Shown one piece after another: positions 21,898 to 31,882 of a DNA stretch of 39,343 nt (the stretch's first letter is position 1; each line of letters begins with the position of its first letter). The stretch covers positions 1 to 39,343 of the forward strand of contig JAVWHX010000012.1 in NCBI GenBank assembly GCA_036639875.1. The letters run 5' to 3'. This stretch comes from JAVWHX01 sp036639875 (GTDB lineage Bacteria > Bacillota_I > Bacilli_A > Erysipelotrichales > Coprobacillaceae). Below the pieces are notes generated by a model. The model saw nothing but the letters and a program-made list of their open reading frames with translations, had not been told where the DNA came from and made no database searches. The position numbers were made by a program, and so were the translations under genes.

Positions 21898-24800
21898 TTA
21901 TTTATTTTTTGAAAATATTCTTTTCTTTAAATATAAGAGAATCACTACTATTGAACCCGAAAGTCCAAGATAAAGATACAATATATTGACTGAATTATCA
22001 TCACTAGTATCAACATCACTTCCAGTATTTGGATTACTTGGATCTATCGGTTTGTCAGGTTCTGCTGGACCATCAATAGAAACATTTACAATATTTTTCG
22101 CAACGACTTTCACTTCGCCATCTTTTTGAATTGTAAATGAGAATGGTGCAGAATTAGAAATATTTCCATTGATATTCATATTTTGCAATGTATAGCCTCC
22201 TAAAGGCTTTTGAACAATTGTATATGTTCCAATCGGTAATTCAAAACGAATATGTTGATTAAGTTCTGATGTAAGAGTAAACTCTTTGATTACTTTGCCA
22301 TTAGAATTAAAAATCTGATATTCAAATGGGTCTTCAGTATATACACGTTTATCATTTTTGAAAGTTTCATTGCTTATTTCAACAGTTCCATATTGTGTGG
22401 CTTTTTTATTTGTAAACACTATGTTTACAGTATCATCAGTTGTTACTGTAAAGTGAAATGGTTTAACAACCTTTTTCCCATCTACTGTGACTTCTTTTAA
22501 TGGATAACCATTATCTGTCAACTGTGTAATTGTATAATTACCAACACTTAATTTTAAGTTCTCAATTGCATCTTTCTCTGAAGATACTTCAATTATTTTT
22601 TCAAATCCATTTGCTCCAGTAATTTGATATTTGAACTTATCACTTAAAGAAACTACTGAATCATTTTCAAAAGTTTTTGTTTGAACAGTTACTTTACCAG
22701 TGTTCACTGCTTTAGTATCAGTAACATAAATTGTTGCTTTTACATCACATTCAACATCACGACGATCCAAACCAGTATGTGCATCATTAAACTTTTGATT
22801 TAATGATAAATAGTAATAGCCTTTTGTAGCATCCTTCTTTAAAGTATATTGTTTCGTTGTACTTACTTTTTTAGCATAGTAATTGCCATTTTCTTCAAAG
22901 CTAGAGTAATAATATGATATTTCTACATCAAATGGTTTATCGACTACTACATTTTTAATAATGACTTCTTGTGTAGAATTACTTGAACTTATATCACTTA
23001 ATTTAAATTCAAATTTTATCTTATCTATTGTTGTTTTTTCATTAATAGATTCAAAAGCAATATTTGCTGGAACACCATGTTTAACTTCAGTTTTTGCTGA
23101 TGAAACTGTTTCTTCACTAAACTTTGGTGAAGGCATAGTACTATCAGAATATTCATATGAATCAATATTTAATTTAAGAGATCCATTATTTAATGTATCA
23201 TTATTTGTATTTCTGACTTCTGCTGTAACATTATGAGTACCATTTTGAACCATAATCATTTTACTGTCACGCATAAATCTTCCATCTGGTAAAACCCATT
23301 CATACTCAATTAAATATCTACCTTTGTCTTCTTTTTTAAACTCTGATTGACCAGTTAATTTCTTTATCCATGCCTCAGCCTTTGATTTACGCTCTGCGTC
23401 AGTCCCTTTTAATACCGCTGGAGAGACAATCGCATCAGCCTTTGTTCCATAAGCAATTTTTGCAATATCACTACCAGGAACTTCCTCAAAAGCTTTAACT
23501 TCATACACATATGTAGAAACTATATTGTCAGGATGTGTTGTATCAACCTCTCTGACCGCCTTTGTCATATGTTCAGCACCAACTAAGAATTTATTGGTAT
23601 CTAAAGCAAATTGATTTTCTATATCATTTGTTTTTTCTTGAATATTTACCCTAGAATCCTCAAATGCTTGTGAATCCGGATAAACACCAGTAGTTATATC
23701 AGGAACAACTTCTGACATTCTCTGTGCAGTCGAATATGCCATATACATATCTTTTGCATGATTATATGTATCTCCTACACTCAAGTCTATTTGATCAGAT
23801 CCGGGTGTAATATTTGAAGTTGGAATAATACGTAAACGTCTAGAGCCAACATATTCTTTACCATCTTGAGTAATCTTAAATTCTGCCTTCACCCATTCTA
23901 TTCCTGGTGCAAATCTATCTGCTGTCCAATATTCGCGATTGTATTTTGAATTTTGAACTTTATCAAGTAAGCCAATCACTGATTTCTGAACTCCATAAAT
24001 TCCAGTTTTTACATCGTTCTTTTTCCAATCAATATCCAAAGTACCTGTATCCTTTGGATTATCAACATACGAAGTTAAGGTAAATCTTGAAGTTAAATCA
24101 CGAATTGTATCGTAAGTAGCTAACGGCAACTCTTGATCATGTGTACATTTATCCCAAACTTGTTCATGTACAGTCGCTACAGAGGCGTAAGAGAATGCAC
24201 GAATCAATGGATTATTATTTTCAAAAAAGATTTTAAGTTGAGGATACATACAATTATGTAAAGTAGAATTTAAATTACCACCATCATAAATCCAATTTGG
24301 ATTTTTCACTATACTACTACCACTAGATACCAAAGCATCATCAGTAAATCCTGTAAATCCAGTTACCTTATCAAAATCACTAATCGCAACGCCTGTTTTT
24401 GGTTGAGAAGCTAATCCATTTCCAAATTTTTTGGAATCAGAAGTTAAAACCCCTTTTAATCCAAGTATATTATTTAACCCCTGACTATTAAGAACTTCAT
24501 CATTAACTTCAAGATAATCTCTAGTCTTTCCTGATTCCCATTCGCGCATAGCCGATGTTTGCTTATCATAATATGAATTTTTAAATGTCACATTAACAGC
24601 TCCAAAACTTCCTATAAATCCACCGACTGTAGGATTCCCATGTGTAGTACTATTCGTTGTATCAGTATCAATTCCTCCTACCTCACCTGCTGAATAACAA
24701 TCAGTAAAGGTTGTCTTAGTTTCAACCAACCCTACAAATCCACCTAAATTCTCTCCACCTTTTTTCATACCAACAATTGATGTAGAATAACAATTTGTAA

Positions 24801-25965
24801 ACGTGTATATCGGAGAGTTATAAGACTTTTTATCAATGTGACCAACAAATCCACCTAATTCATTTTGACCTTCAATCGATCCAGAAGAATAACAATTAGT
24901 AAATGAATCGCCATATTTTGGTCCAGAATTATTATCCATTAAGGCACCAATGAACACCCCTGTTTCCTCATTACCAAAGACAATATTATTAGTAAAACTA
25001 TTTTTTACAACATTGCCACCATTAGAACAAGATATGAATCCCCCTGAGTGGTTACCACCAGCAATAACAGTCGTATTTACTGAATATGAATTCGAAATTG
25101 CAGAATTTGAAGTAACCGCAAAAGCACCACCTGCATGAGCTTTCAGTGCATAAACAGTATTGTTAATTGAAGATACATTATCAGCAATCAAATTCTTTGA
25201 TTCACATAATGGTGCAACATAACTATGTGTCGAAGAATCATATGTAGGGAAAGAAGAGAAGAACATTGAATTTTTAATTCCAACATTTCTTACTTCATTT
25301 TCCTTTCCATCATTAGGAGAAAAATTGCCAACAATTCCTAACAGTTGTTCCTTTGATACTAATTTCGCACTTTCAAAATTCACATCCTTCAAAACACTTT
25401 TCCCTTTCATTGATGGAATGAAGGATTTTTTACTACCTATATTATAAATAGTATGCTCATTCCCATCAAATGTGAAATCAATTAATCTCGGATCATATTT
25501 CCAGTCATGATTATAACCAACCATATCCATATCATTCATAAGCACAATATGATCTCCCAATATTAGATGAGAATTTTCCAAAGCATAAGCCAATTGTTCT
25601 GGAAAATAAATTTCATATACACCAGCACTATTTTTTACTGGAAGGGCCAAACAATTTTCTTTAGGATTCGCTATACCCGTACCATCTGCCATATTTCCTG
25701 TCCATTTAGGAACATTACCATCTGTTTTTGCCCAAACAAAAGACGACCAACGATTCCCAAATTCACTATCCAAAAACTTTTGCCAAGTATCAGCATCACT
25801 TGTATTTGCTAATGTATCTGTAATAATTTGATTTAGCACATTATCATTTGTACCTGCCGATACAATCTTAGTTGTATCAATTGCTTTAACTTCATTAAAT
25901 GATAATTGTCCTACCAACGATATCATTAGGACAAAACAAAATAAAACTAATAAACACTTTTTCAT
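21898..25965 (-). CDS. Large cell-wall-anchored surface protein with GLUG-type repeats and NPNTG sorting motif
   Basis: This 1355-residue protein has a signal peptide (cleavage likely after A28, EVKA). Residues about 279-470 carry GLUG-type repeats (NCYSSGSIEG...GGFVG units). A long central region (about 600-1090) has no family I recognise. Two SpaA/DUF5979-like beta domains follow (about 1098-1190 and 1192-1295; GTYTIVQ, NYTITQL). The C-terminus has NPNTG at 1311-1315, a hydrophobic helix and a basic tail (LKKRIFSKNK), so a sortase should attach it to the wall, although the motif differs from LPXTG. It is probably an adhesin or host-contact protein. No sortase gene is in the window. GAGGA precedes the start. 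Confidence 0.85.
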   Translation of the reverse strand: MKKCLLVLFCFVLMISLVGQLSFNEVKAIDTTKIVSAGTNDNVLNQIITDTLANTSDADTWQKFLDSEFGNRWSSFVWAKTDGNVPKWTGNMADGTGIANPKENCLALPVKNSAGVYEIYFPEQLAYALENSHLILGDHIVLMNDMDMVGYNHDWKYDPRLIDFTFDGNEHTIYNIGSKKSFIPSMKGKSVLKDVNFESAKLVSKEQLLGIVGNFSPNDGKENEVRNVGIKNSMFFSSFPTYDSSTHSYVAPLCESKNLIADNVSSINNTVYALKAHAGGAFAVTSNSAISNSYSVNTTVIAGGNHSGGFISCSNGGNVVKNSFTNNIVFGNEETGVFIGALMDNNSGPKYGDSFTNCYSSGSIEGQNELGGFVGHIDKKSYNSPIYTFTNCYSTSIVGMKKGGENLGGFVGLVETKTTFTDCYSAGEVGGIDTDTTNSTTHGNPTVGGFIGSFGAVNVTFKNSYYDKQTSAMREWESGKTRDYLEVNDEVLNSQGLNNILGLKGVLTSDSKKFGNGLASQPKTGVAISDFDKVTGFTGFTDDALVSSGSSIVKNPNWIYDGGNLNSTLHNCMYPQLKIFFENNNPLIRAFSYASVATVHEQVWDKCTHDQELPLATYDTIRDLTSRFTLTSYVDNPKDTGTLDIDWKKNDVKTGIYGVQKSVIGLLDKVQNSKYNREYWTADRFAPGIEWVKAEFKITQDGKEYVGSRRLRIIPTSNITPGSDQIDLSVGDTYNHAKDMYMAYSTAQRMSEVVPDITTGVYPDSQAFEDSRVNIQEKTNDIENQFALDTNKFLVGAEHMTKAVREVDTTHPDNIVSTYVYEVKAFEEVPGSDIAKIAYGTKADAIVSPAVLKGTDAERKSKAEAWIKKLTGQSEFKKEDKGRYLIEYEWVLPDGRFMRDSKMIMVQNGTHNVTAEVRNTNNDTLNNGSLKLNIDSYEYSDSTMPSPKFSEETVSSAKTEVKHGVPANIAFESINEKTTIDKIKFEFKLSDISSSNSTQEVIIKNVVVDKPFDVEISYYYSSFEENGNYYAKKVSTTKQYTLKKDATKGYYYLSLNQKFNDAHTGLDRRDVECDVKATIYVTDTKAVNTGKVTVQTKTFENDSVVSLSDKFKYQITGANGFEKIIEVSSEKDAIENLKLSVGNYTITQLTDNGYPLKEVTVDGKKVVKPFHFTVTTDDTVNIVFTNKKATQYGTVEISNETFKNDKRVYTEDPFEYQIFNSNGKVIKEFTLTSELNQHIRFELPIGTYTIVQKPLGGYTLQNMNINGNISNSAPFSFTIQKDGEVKVVAKNIVNVSIDGPAEPDKPIDPSNPNTGSDVDTSDDNSVNILYLYLGLSGSIVVILLYLKKRIFSKNK

Positions 25966-26399
25966 AGATATTTCCTCACTTTCATAATATACTTACCTAA
26001 ATCAAAATTCTAATAAAAATAAGAATATAATAACTGATGTTCTTATCAGTCAATATATATAACATTTCCTTTTCACTCTCCTACGAAGAATAAAAGAAAA
26101 TATTTTAGAACTACTTCCCATTAATACATATGCAAATCTCTATACTGTATTTTTCCACATATAATTACTCGATATTTATCATCTTCTACTTAACTCCATT
26201 CTTTAAAAGCAATGTAAGACGTATACTTTTATACTTCATAATATATATTTATAACAATAATCTTGATTTTTCTGCTTTATTATACAATAAATTGGTCACA
26301 CAATAGTCACACGATTAAATTTGCATGCTTTTTCAATTACTTTTTCTATATAACAATTAGATAACTAATAAAATAAAGTTAATATAATTTAACAGAACA
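25966..26399. other. AT-rich intergenic region upstream of the surface protein
   Basis: No ORF with a ribosome-binding site is seen. The region holds a candidate promoter with direct repeats at 26279-26312, which would give a leader of about 300 bases. No riboswitch was recognised and no strong long-range pairing was noticed by eye. Confidence 0.5.
26279..26312 (-). promoter_or_regulatory. Candidate response-regulator-type promoter of the surface-protein gene
   Basis: On the minus strand TATAAT (26279-26284) is preceded, 10 bases upstream, by two direct copies of GTGTGAC (26295-26301 and 26306-26312) with an 11-bp period. No good -35 is present. Direct repeats at one helical turn near an isolated -10 are the layout of promoters activated by PhoB/OmpR-type response regulators. 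The factor is unknown. Confidence 0.4.
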
Positions 26400-26429
26400 A
26401 ATTAAAAAATCATGGTTTAAGCCATGATT
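26400..26429 (-). terminator. Intrinsic terminator of the suf-FCL operon
   Basis: AATCATGG and CCATGATT form an 8-bp stem; the minus strand continues TTTTTT. It overlaps the last codon of the cyclo-ligase gene. Confidence 0.8.
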
Positions 26430-26970
26430 ATAATTCAATATCTTCTATAATAATTTCATCTAAACAACAATCATATTGATCAATCCTTATTTGGTCAATA
26501 TATTGAAAAGAAAAAGCAAGCCCTAACTTATATCCATTAAATCCACTAGAAAAGTATTTATCATAAAATCCTTTCCCATATCCTACACGATATAATCTTT
26601 TATCATAAGCCAATAAAGGTGTTATCATAAGTCCAATATCTTGTGGTAAGATCAGACTATTAGTAATAGGTTCTAAAACATCAAAATAACCTGGTTGTAA
26701 TTCATCTAAAGAATGAATCTCATAAAAGTTCATGAGATTGTTTTCTATTTTAGGCACACATACTCTTTTGGTTTTCAAAGTTTCTGTAATGAGGTTATGA
26801 GTATCTATCTCATTTGGTAAAGAAACATAAATACCTATCATATTTGATGATTGATAGACTGGATGAGATAAAACTTTATTGAAGATCATTTGATTATGCA
26901 ATGAAAACGTCTCTTTATCTAACAAAAGACGTTTTTCTTTCATTGCTTTACGAATTGTATACTTATCCAA
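26428..26970 (-). CDS. 5-Formyltetrahydrofolate cyclo-ligase
   Basis: A 180-residue enzyme that converts 5-formyltetrahydrofolate to 5,10-methenyltetrahydrofolate with ATP. The family signature is clear: the N-terminal K-x-x-R region (KEKRLLLDKET), VSLPNEIDT-type middle and GYGKGFYDKYF near residue 135. Length fits the family. The start overlaps the sufB stop by 8 bases, so it is the last gene of the suf operon, an unusual but plausible companion. Confidence 0.92.
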   Translation of the reverse strand: MDKYTIRKAMKEKRLLLDKETFSLHNQMIFNKVLSHPVYQSSNMIGIYVSLPNEIDTHNLITETLKTKRVCVPKIENNLMNFYEIHSLDELQPGYFDVLEPITNSLILPQDIGLMITPLLAYDKRLYRVGYGKGFYDKYFSSGFNGYKLGLAFSFQYIDQIRIDQYDCCLDEIIIEDIEL

Positions 26971-28369
26971 TACTATCTTCTCCCATATCCAATTTAATTA
27001 ATTGATTTAATTCAACTGCATACTCCATTGGAAGTTCTCTTGAGAACGGTTCAATAAATCCCATAACAATCATTTCAGTTGCTTGTGATTTACTAAGACC
27101 TCTACTCATTAAATAGAACAATTGATCCTCAGAAACTTTAGAAACGGTTGCTTCATGTTCAATAATTGCATCATTATTCATCATAATATTAGTAGGTACT
27201 GTATCACTTGTTGATAGTTGATCTAAGATTAAAGTATCACATTCTACTTTACTCTTAGCATTATATGCACCTTTTCCATGATGAACCATCCCACGATAAT
27301 TGACTTTACCACCATTTCTTGAAATAGACTTAGATATAATTTGACTTGATGTATTTGGCGCAACATGTATCATTTTTGCACCAGAGTCAAGAATTTGATT
27401 TCCATCAGCAACTGCAATTGTAATACAAGTTCCTTTAGCACCTTCACCAACCAAAAGACAAGTTGGATATTTCATGGTTGCTAGTGAACCAATATTTCCA
27501 TCCACCCATTCCATTGAACCATTTTTAAAGACTTTAGCACGTTGTGTAACCAAGTTATAAATATTCTTTGACCAGTTTTGAATTGTTGTATAACGACACT
27601 GTGCATCTTCTAAAACAACAATTTCTACAACTCCAGCATGTAATGAATCTTTTGAATATGATGGTGCTGTACAACCTTCAACGTAATGAATATTTGAACC
27701 TTTATCCACAATAATAAGTGTTCTTTCAAATTGTGCCATTCTTTCAGAATTAATTCTAAAATAAGACTGTAAAGGTTTATCTAAGGTTACTCCTGGAGGA
27801 ACATATATAAATGAACCACCTGACCATACAGCCCCATTTAGTGCTGAAAACTTATTGTCATTATAAGGAATGACAGTATCAAAATACTTTTTAAAGATCT
27901 CAGGATATTCTCTTAAACCACTATCTATATCTAAGAAAATAACTCCTTTTTCTCTAACTTCTTCTAACATATTATGATAAACAACTTCTGATTCATACTG
28001 CGCTGAAGCTCCAGCTAAAAAATGTTGTTCTGCTTCAGGAATACCTAACTTATCAAAAGTATCTTTAATTGTTTCAGGAACTTCTTCCCATTTATCAGTT
28101 TGTTTATCACTTGGACGATTATAATAAATATACTCATCAAAATCCATTTGACTCAAATCAACACCCCAATTAGGCATTGGTTTATCAAGAAAACATTGTA
28201 ATGATTTTAAACGATATTCTAACATCCATTCAGGTTCATTCTTAATCTTAGAAATTTCTCTAACAATATCTTCATTAATTCCTTTAGCTGTTTTAAATAC
28301 AGAAACATCTTTATCTATAAAATCATATTCAACATTATTCGTAGGAATACTTTGTTTATCTATAGCCAC
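26963..28369 (-). CDS. sufB: SufB, Fe-S cluster assembly scaffold
   Basis: SufB is the main scaffold on which iron-sulphur clusters form, in complex with SufC and SufD. The 468-residue protein has normal SufB length and the family's conserved segments (IFLDIDSGLREYPEIFKKYF, YVPPGVTLDKPLQSYFRIN, EGCTAPSYSKDSLHAGVVE, GFIEPFSRELPMEYA). It lies 2 bases after sufU and overlaps the cyclo-ligase gene. The several Fe-S proteins elsewhere in the window would be clients. Confidence 0.95.
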   Translation of the reverse strand: MAIDKQSIPTNNVEYDFIDKDVSVFKTAKGINEDIVREISKIKNEPEWMLEYRLKSLQCFLDKPMPNWGVDLSQMDFDEYIYYNRPSDKQTDKWEEVPETIKDTFDKLGIPEAEQHFLAGASAQYESEVVYHNMLEEVREKGVIFLDIDSGLREYPEIFKKYFDTVIPYNDNKFSALNGAVWSGGSFIYVPPGVTLDKPLQSYFRINSERMAQFERTLIIVDKGSNIHYVEGCTAPSYSKDSLHAGVVEIVVLEDAQCRYTTIQNWSKNIYNLVTQRAKVFKNGSMEWVDGNIGSLATMKYPTCLLVGEGAKGTCITIAVADGNQILDSGAKMIHVAPNTSSQIISKSISRNGGKVNYRGMVHHGKGAYNAKSKVECDTLILDQLSTSDTVPTNIMMNNDAIIEHEATVSKVSEDQLFYLMSRGLSKSQATEMIVMGFIEPFSRELPMEYAVELNQLIKLDMGEDSIG

Positions 28370-28371
28370 AT

Positions 28372-28809
28372 TTATTCCTCACTTTCTTTGATTAATTCAT
28401 TGAGTCCATTCCAACCAAGTGTAGCACACTTAATACGATTAGCTTGTTTATGCGTATTCTTAAAAGCAATAGCTTCTTCAAGCATCTCTTCATCATAGTC
28501 TCTTTCATAAATCATATTCAAATAATTTTCAATTATTTCTTTAGCTTCTTGTTTTGTTTTACCAATCACAAGTTCACTCATAATAGAAGTCGAAGATGTA
28601 CATATAGCGCATGCTTCTCCATCATAACGAACATCCGTAATCTTATCTCCATCCAATTTGACTTGGATATCCAAATTATCTATACATGTGTCAGAATTCA
28701 TATTTACTTTTAAATATGTTTCATCATCTATCAATCCTCTGTTTCTAGGATTTTGATAGTGATCCATAATAATTTCTCTCATTAATTGAGGATCATCCAA
28801 AGAACGCAT
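28372..28809 (-). CDS. sufU: SufU, zinc-dependent sulphur transfer protein
   Basis: SufU accepts sulphur from SufS by zinc-ligand exchange. The 145-residue protein keeps all four zinc ligands at the expected positions: C42, D44, C67 and C128 (Bacillus C41, D43, C66, C128). The usual C-G-D is C-I-D here, and the second cysteine lies in EACAICTSS with an extra cysteine at 70. AAGGAG lies 12 bases before the ATG, and the start overlaps the sufS end by 17 bases. It follows the Firmicutes sufCDSUB order. Confidence 0.93.
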   Translation of the reverse strand: MRSLDDPQLMREIIMDHYQNPRNRGLIDDETYLKVNMNSDTCIDNLDIQVKLDGDKITDVRYDGEACAICTSSTSIMSELVIGKTKQEAKEIIENYLNMIYERDYDEEMLEEAIAFKNTHKQANRIKCATLGWNGLNELIKESEE

Positions 28810-30022
28810 CTAAATAGTCATCTCCTTTCTTACACACTTCAATAAAACTATCAATCTCTTCTTTCGTATTATAGAAATAAAACGATACGCGAAGAGTTGA
28901 ACTAACATTTAAAAATTCATCTAGTATCTTTGCACAATGTTGACCAGCTCTTACTGCAATACCATAAGTATTAAATAAACTTGCTGCATCTTGTGAAAAA
29001 ACATCTTTAATATTAAAAGCAATTGCTCCATGTGATTCTTGATTATAGATTTCAACATTATTTAAATCTTTCATTAAAGATAAACAATAAGAACGAAGTT
29101 CCTTTTCATATTCATGAATATTATCCATACCAATATTCATTAAATATTCAATTGCACTTCCTAAACCAATAACACCTTCAATATTAGGTGTTCCTGATTC
29201 AAATTTATAAGGAGGATTCTTTAATGTTACAACGCCACAACTGTTATAACGAGAATTAGATCCACCACCTAGTCTTGTAGGTTTTGTTTCACATAACAAA
29301 TCATATTTCCCATACAAAACACCAACTCCTGTAGGTCCACACATCTTATGACCAGAAAAAACAAGAAAATCAACATCACTATCCACAACATCAACTTTTT
29401 GATGAGGAACACTTTGAGCACCATCTACAACTACAATAATACCTTTTTGATGAGCATACTCACAAATTTCTTTGATTGGTGCATGAAATCCTAAAACATT
29501 AGTAACTTCTGCAATCGCAATGATTTTTGTTTTATCAGTGATTGCTTTTTTTACGTTTTCTAATGTTAAGCGTCCTTGTTGATCTAACTCAATATAAGAC
29601 ACAGTGGCACCAACTTCATTCGCAACATCAAACCAAGGTAAAGTATTTGAAGCATGTTCAGCAACTGTTAATAGAACTTGATCATGAGCAGTTAAATGAG
29701 TTCTCCCATAACCAAAAGCAATCATATTTAATGAATCTGTAGACCCAGAAGTAAAAACAATCTCTTCAACTCTAGAAGCATTAATAAACTCTTTAACAAG
29801 TTGACGTGATTTCTCATATTGTTCATCAACTTCATGTGATAAATCATAATCACCACGATGAGCATTTCCAGAATAGTTTGATAAATAATCACAAACACTT
29901 TCTATAACACAATATGGTTTTAAGGTTGTTGCTCCATTATCTAAGTAAATCAAAGGATGATCATGCATTGTTTTTCCATTTAACATAGGAAAATCTTTTC
30001 TAATTTTTTCTACATCCAACAT
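28793..30022 (-). CDS. sufS: SufS, group II cysteine desulphurase
   Basis: SufS is a pyridoxal-phosphate enzyme that takes sulphur from cysteine for cluster assembly. The 409-residue protein shows the PLP lysine in FSGHKMCGPTGVGVLYG and the catalytic cysteine in RAGQHCAKI, the group II form. Length is normal. It lies 2 bases after sufD and overlaps sufU. Confidence 0.95.
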   Translation of the reverse strand: MLDVEKIRKDFPMLNGKTMHDHPLIYLDNGATTLKPYCVIESVCDYLSNYSGNAHRGDYDLSHEVDEQYEKSRQLVKEFINASRVEEIVFTSGSTDSLNMIAFGYGRTHLTAHDQVLLTVAEHASNTLPWFDVANEVGATVSYIELDQQGRLTLENVKKAITDKTKIIAIAEVTNVLGFHAPIKEICEYAHQKGIIVVVDGAQSVPHQKVDVVDSDVDFLVFSGHKMCGPTGVGVLYGKYDLLCETKPTRLGGGSNSRYNSCGVVTLKNPPYKFESGTPNIEGVIGLGSAIEYLMNIGMDNIHEYEKELRSYCLSLMKDLNNVEIYNQESHGAIAFNIKDVFSQDAASLFNTYGIAVRAGQHCAKILDEFLNVSSTLRVSFYFYNTKEEIDSFIEVCKKGDDYLDAFFG

Positions 30023-30024
30023 CC

Positions 30025-30927
30025 TTAAGCACCTACCTTTGATAAAACATTTTCAAATTGTTCTTTTAACATAGGATTATCAACAACCTCAATAACTGGT
30101 TTTAAATAACCATAAGTAATCAATTGCATTGCTTGTTTTTTTGTTAAACCTCTACTTTGTAAGTAATAAAGATGTTCTTCATCCATTTTTCCTACTCCAG
30201 CAGCATGTGATGCTTTCACATCAAATTCATCAATATATAAATAAGGATTTGCACTTGCTATACATTCAGGATCAAAAACCATAATCTTATTTGTTTGATG
30301 TGAAGAAGATCCATGTTGACCTTTGGTAATAGTACCAATACCATCAATAACCAATTTCCCTTGCTCTTTCACTACTCCATAATTATCCATTTGTCCATAA
30401 GTATGAGGTTGATTATGTTGAATTAAAACCTCATAAGTTTTATTCTCTTTTTGTTTTGATAAAATAGCCATTCTAATCTTTGCTTCAGCATTTTCTCCAT
30501 CAAGATAATAACGATAAACACATTGACAACTTCCATCTGATAATTCAGCATAAGCACTTTGAATAGTCGCATCTCTTTTGATATTAACGTCATCAAAACA
30601 AGAAACAGTTTCATTATTTATAGAATTGTTTTCATGGAAAATATGAACAGTAGCATTTTCATCTAAATTCATTGTTTTATGTAATGAAGATTGTTGATCT
30701 AAAATACGTGTTTCTATGATATCTACAACAACATGTTTTTCAAATTGATAAGTGATTGTTTGTTGATAATTATTTAATAAGAAGATAACTTGTATCTCGA
30801 TAGAATCATGTGTTGAAAATGTTAATATATCTTGATTATAAGTTACACCTACTGGTAACTGCGAATCCTTAATATTGCCATTTTCTATAATCAGATAATA
30901 TTGACTATTTAGAGTATAATTAGTCAT
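30025..30927 (-). CDS. sufD: SufD, Fe-S cluster assembly scaffold partner
   Basis: A 300-residue SufD-type beta-helix protein, shorter than Bacillus SufD (about 437), with weak similarity at the N-terminus and the conserved core and end (GTITKGQHGSSSHQTNKIM, DEFDVKASHAAGVGKMDEEHLYYLQSRGLTKKQA, ITYGYL). SufD forms the SufBC2D complex and supports iron entry. The start overlaps the end of sufC by 8 bases. Confidence 0.9.
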   Translation of the reverse strand: MTNYTLNSQYYLIIENGNIKDSQLPVGVTYNQDILTFSTHDSIEIQVIFLLNNYQQTITYQFEKHVVVDIIETRILDQQSSLHKTMNLDENATVHIFHENNSINNETVSCFDDVNIKRDATIQSAYAELSDGSCQCVYRYYLDGENAEAKIRMAILSKQKENKTYEVLIQHNQPHTYGQMDNYGVVKEQGKLVIDGIGTITKGQHGSSSHQTNKIMVFDPECIASANPYLYIDEFDVKASHAAGVGKMDEEHLYYLQSRGLTKKQAMQLITYGYLKPVIEVVDNPMLKEQFENVLSKVGA

Positions 30928-31738
30928 TTTTCAAAGTTTCCTTTGCTCCACAAGTTTCAAGTATTATTCTTTTTTGAACTTCTTCTTGGGCAATTTCAAT
31001 CCCAAGTTCTCTTACCCATTCATATCCTTCTTTATCAATTCTTTCTATCAATTCATAACCACCACTCATAACAATTTGTCCACTCACCAAAACATGAACA
31101 TGTGTTGGTCTTACAAGTTCAAAAAGTCTTTCATAATGTGAAACCATTAAACAACCAAAATCATCACTACGCATTGAATTAATAGCTTCACTTACAACTC
31201 TTAATGCATCTACATCTAAACCAGAATCTATTTCATCTAATAAAGCAAATCTTGGTTTTAACAATTTCATTTGTAAAATCTCATTACGTTTCTTTTCACC
31301 ACCAGAAAAACCTTCATTTAAATAACGATGAGCTAAATTTTCATTCATATCTAACTCTTCAATATTTTTATCTAAAGTTCTAATAAACTTAAACAAAGAG
31401 ACTGGCTTTTCTAATCTTGCATTGATAGCCGCTTTTAGAAAATCAGAATTTGTAACACCAGGAATTTCTTGAGGATATTGCATACCCAAAAAGATTCCAG
31501 CACGAGATCGTTTATCGACACTCATAGCTAAAATATCTTCACCATCTAAAGTTACACTTCCTTTTGTGACTGTATATTTAGGATGTCCCATAATGGCTGA
31601 TAGTAAAGTTGATTTTCCATTTCCATTTGGTCCCATAATTGCGTGAATTTCACCAGTTTTAATTTCTAAATTCACACCTTTTAAAATTTCTTTTTCTGCG
31701 ACCTCTACATGAAGGTCTTTAATTATTAAAGTTGACAT
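30920..31738 (-). CDS. sufC: SufC, Fe-S assembly ATPase
   Basis: The cytoplasmic ABC-type ATPase of the SufBCD complex. The 272-residue protein has Walker A GPNGNGKST (about 36-44), signature FSGGEKKRNE, Walker B FALLDEIDSGLD and the switch histidine in MVSHYERL. The C-terminus is about 20 residues longer than usual. AAGGGG precedes the start. It is the first gene of the suf operon, under the promoter at 31763-31791. Confidence 0.95.
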   Translation of the reverse strand: MSTLIIKDLHVEVAEKEILKGVNLEIKTGEIHAIMGPNGNGKSTLLSAIMGHPKYTVTKGSVTLDGEDILAMSVDKRSRAGIFLGMQYPQEIPGVTNSDFLKAAINARLEKPVSLFKFIRTLDKNIEELDMNENLAHRYLNEGFSGGEKKRNEILQMKLLKPRFALLDEIDSGLDVDALRVVSEAINSMRSDDFGCLMVSHYERLFELVRPTHVHVLVSGQIVMSGGYELIERIDKEGYEWVRELGIEIAQEEVQKRIILETCGAKETLKND

Positions 31739-31762
31739 ATTAACGCCCCTTTCGAAGATATA

Positions 31763-31791
31763 TTTTACTGAAAATTAATAATAAAGACAAG
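31763..31791 (-). promoter_or_regulatory. Promoter of the suf operon
   Basis: On the minus strand: -35 TTGTCT (31786-31791), 17-bp spacer, -10 TAAAAT (31763-31768), about 25 bases before the sufC start. No operator dyad is evident. Confidence 0.65.
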
Positions 31792-31852
31792 TTATACGAT
31801 AATAATTTTATCTTTTCTATTATGAACATAAAAATATCATTATCAAACAAAA

Positions 31853-31876
31853 AACTCTATAGAATTCTATAGAGTT
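31853..31876 (-). terminator. Palindromic terminator after the tiny gene pair
   Basis: A perfect 24-bp palindrome (half-site AACTCTATAGAA) is followed on the minus strand by TTTTTTGTTT. It ends transcription of the two tiny genes before the suf promoter. Confidence 0.7.
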
Positions 31877-31882
31877 TCAATA

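Noticed and set aside
22961..25812. Several plus-strand frames inside the surface-protein gene
   Set aside because: They are antisense shadows of a long, well-supported minus-strand gene and lack ribosome sites.
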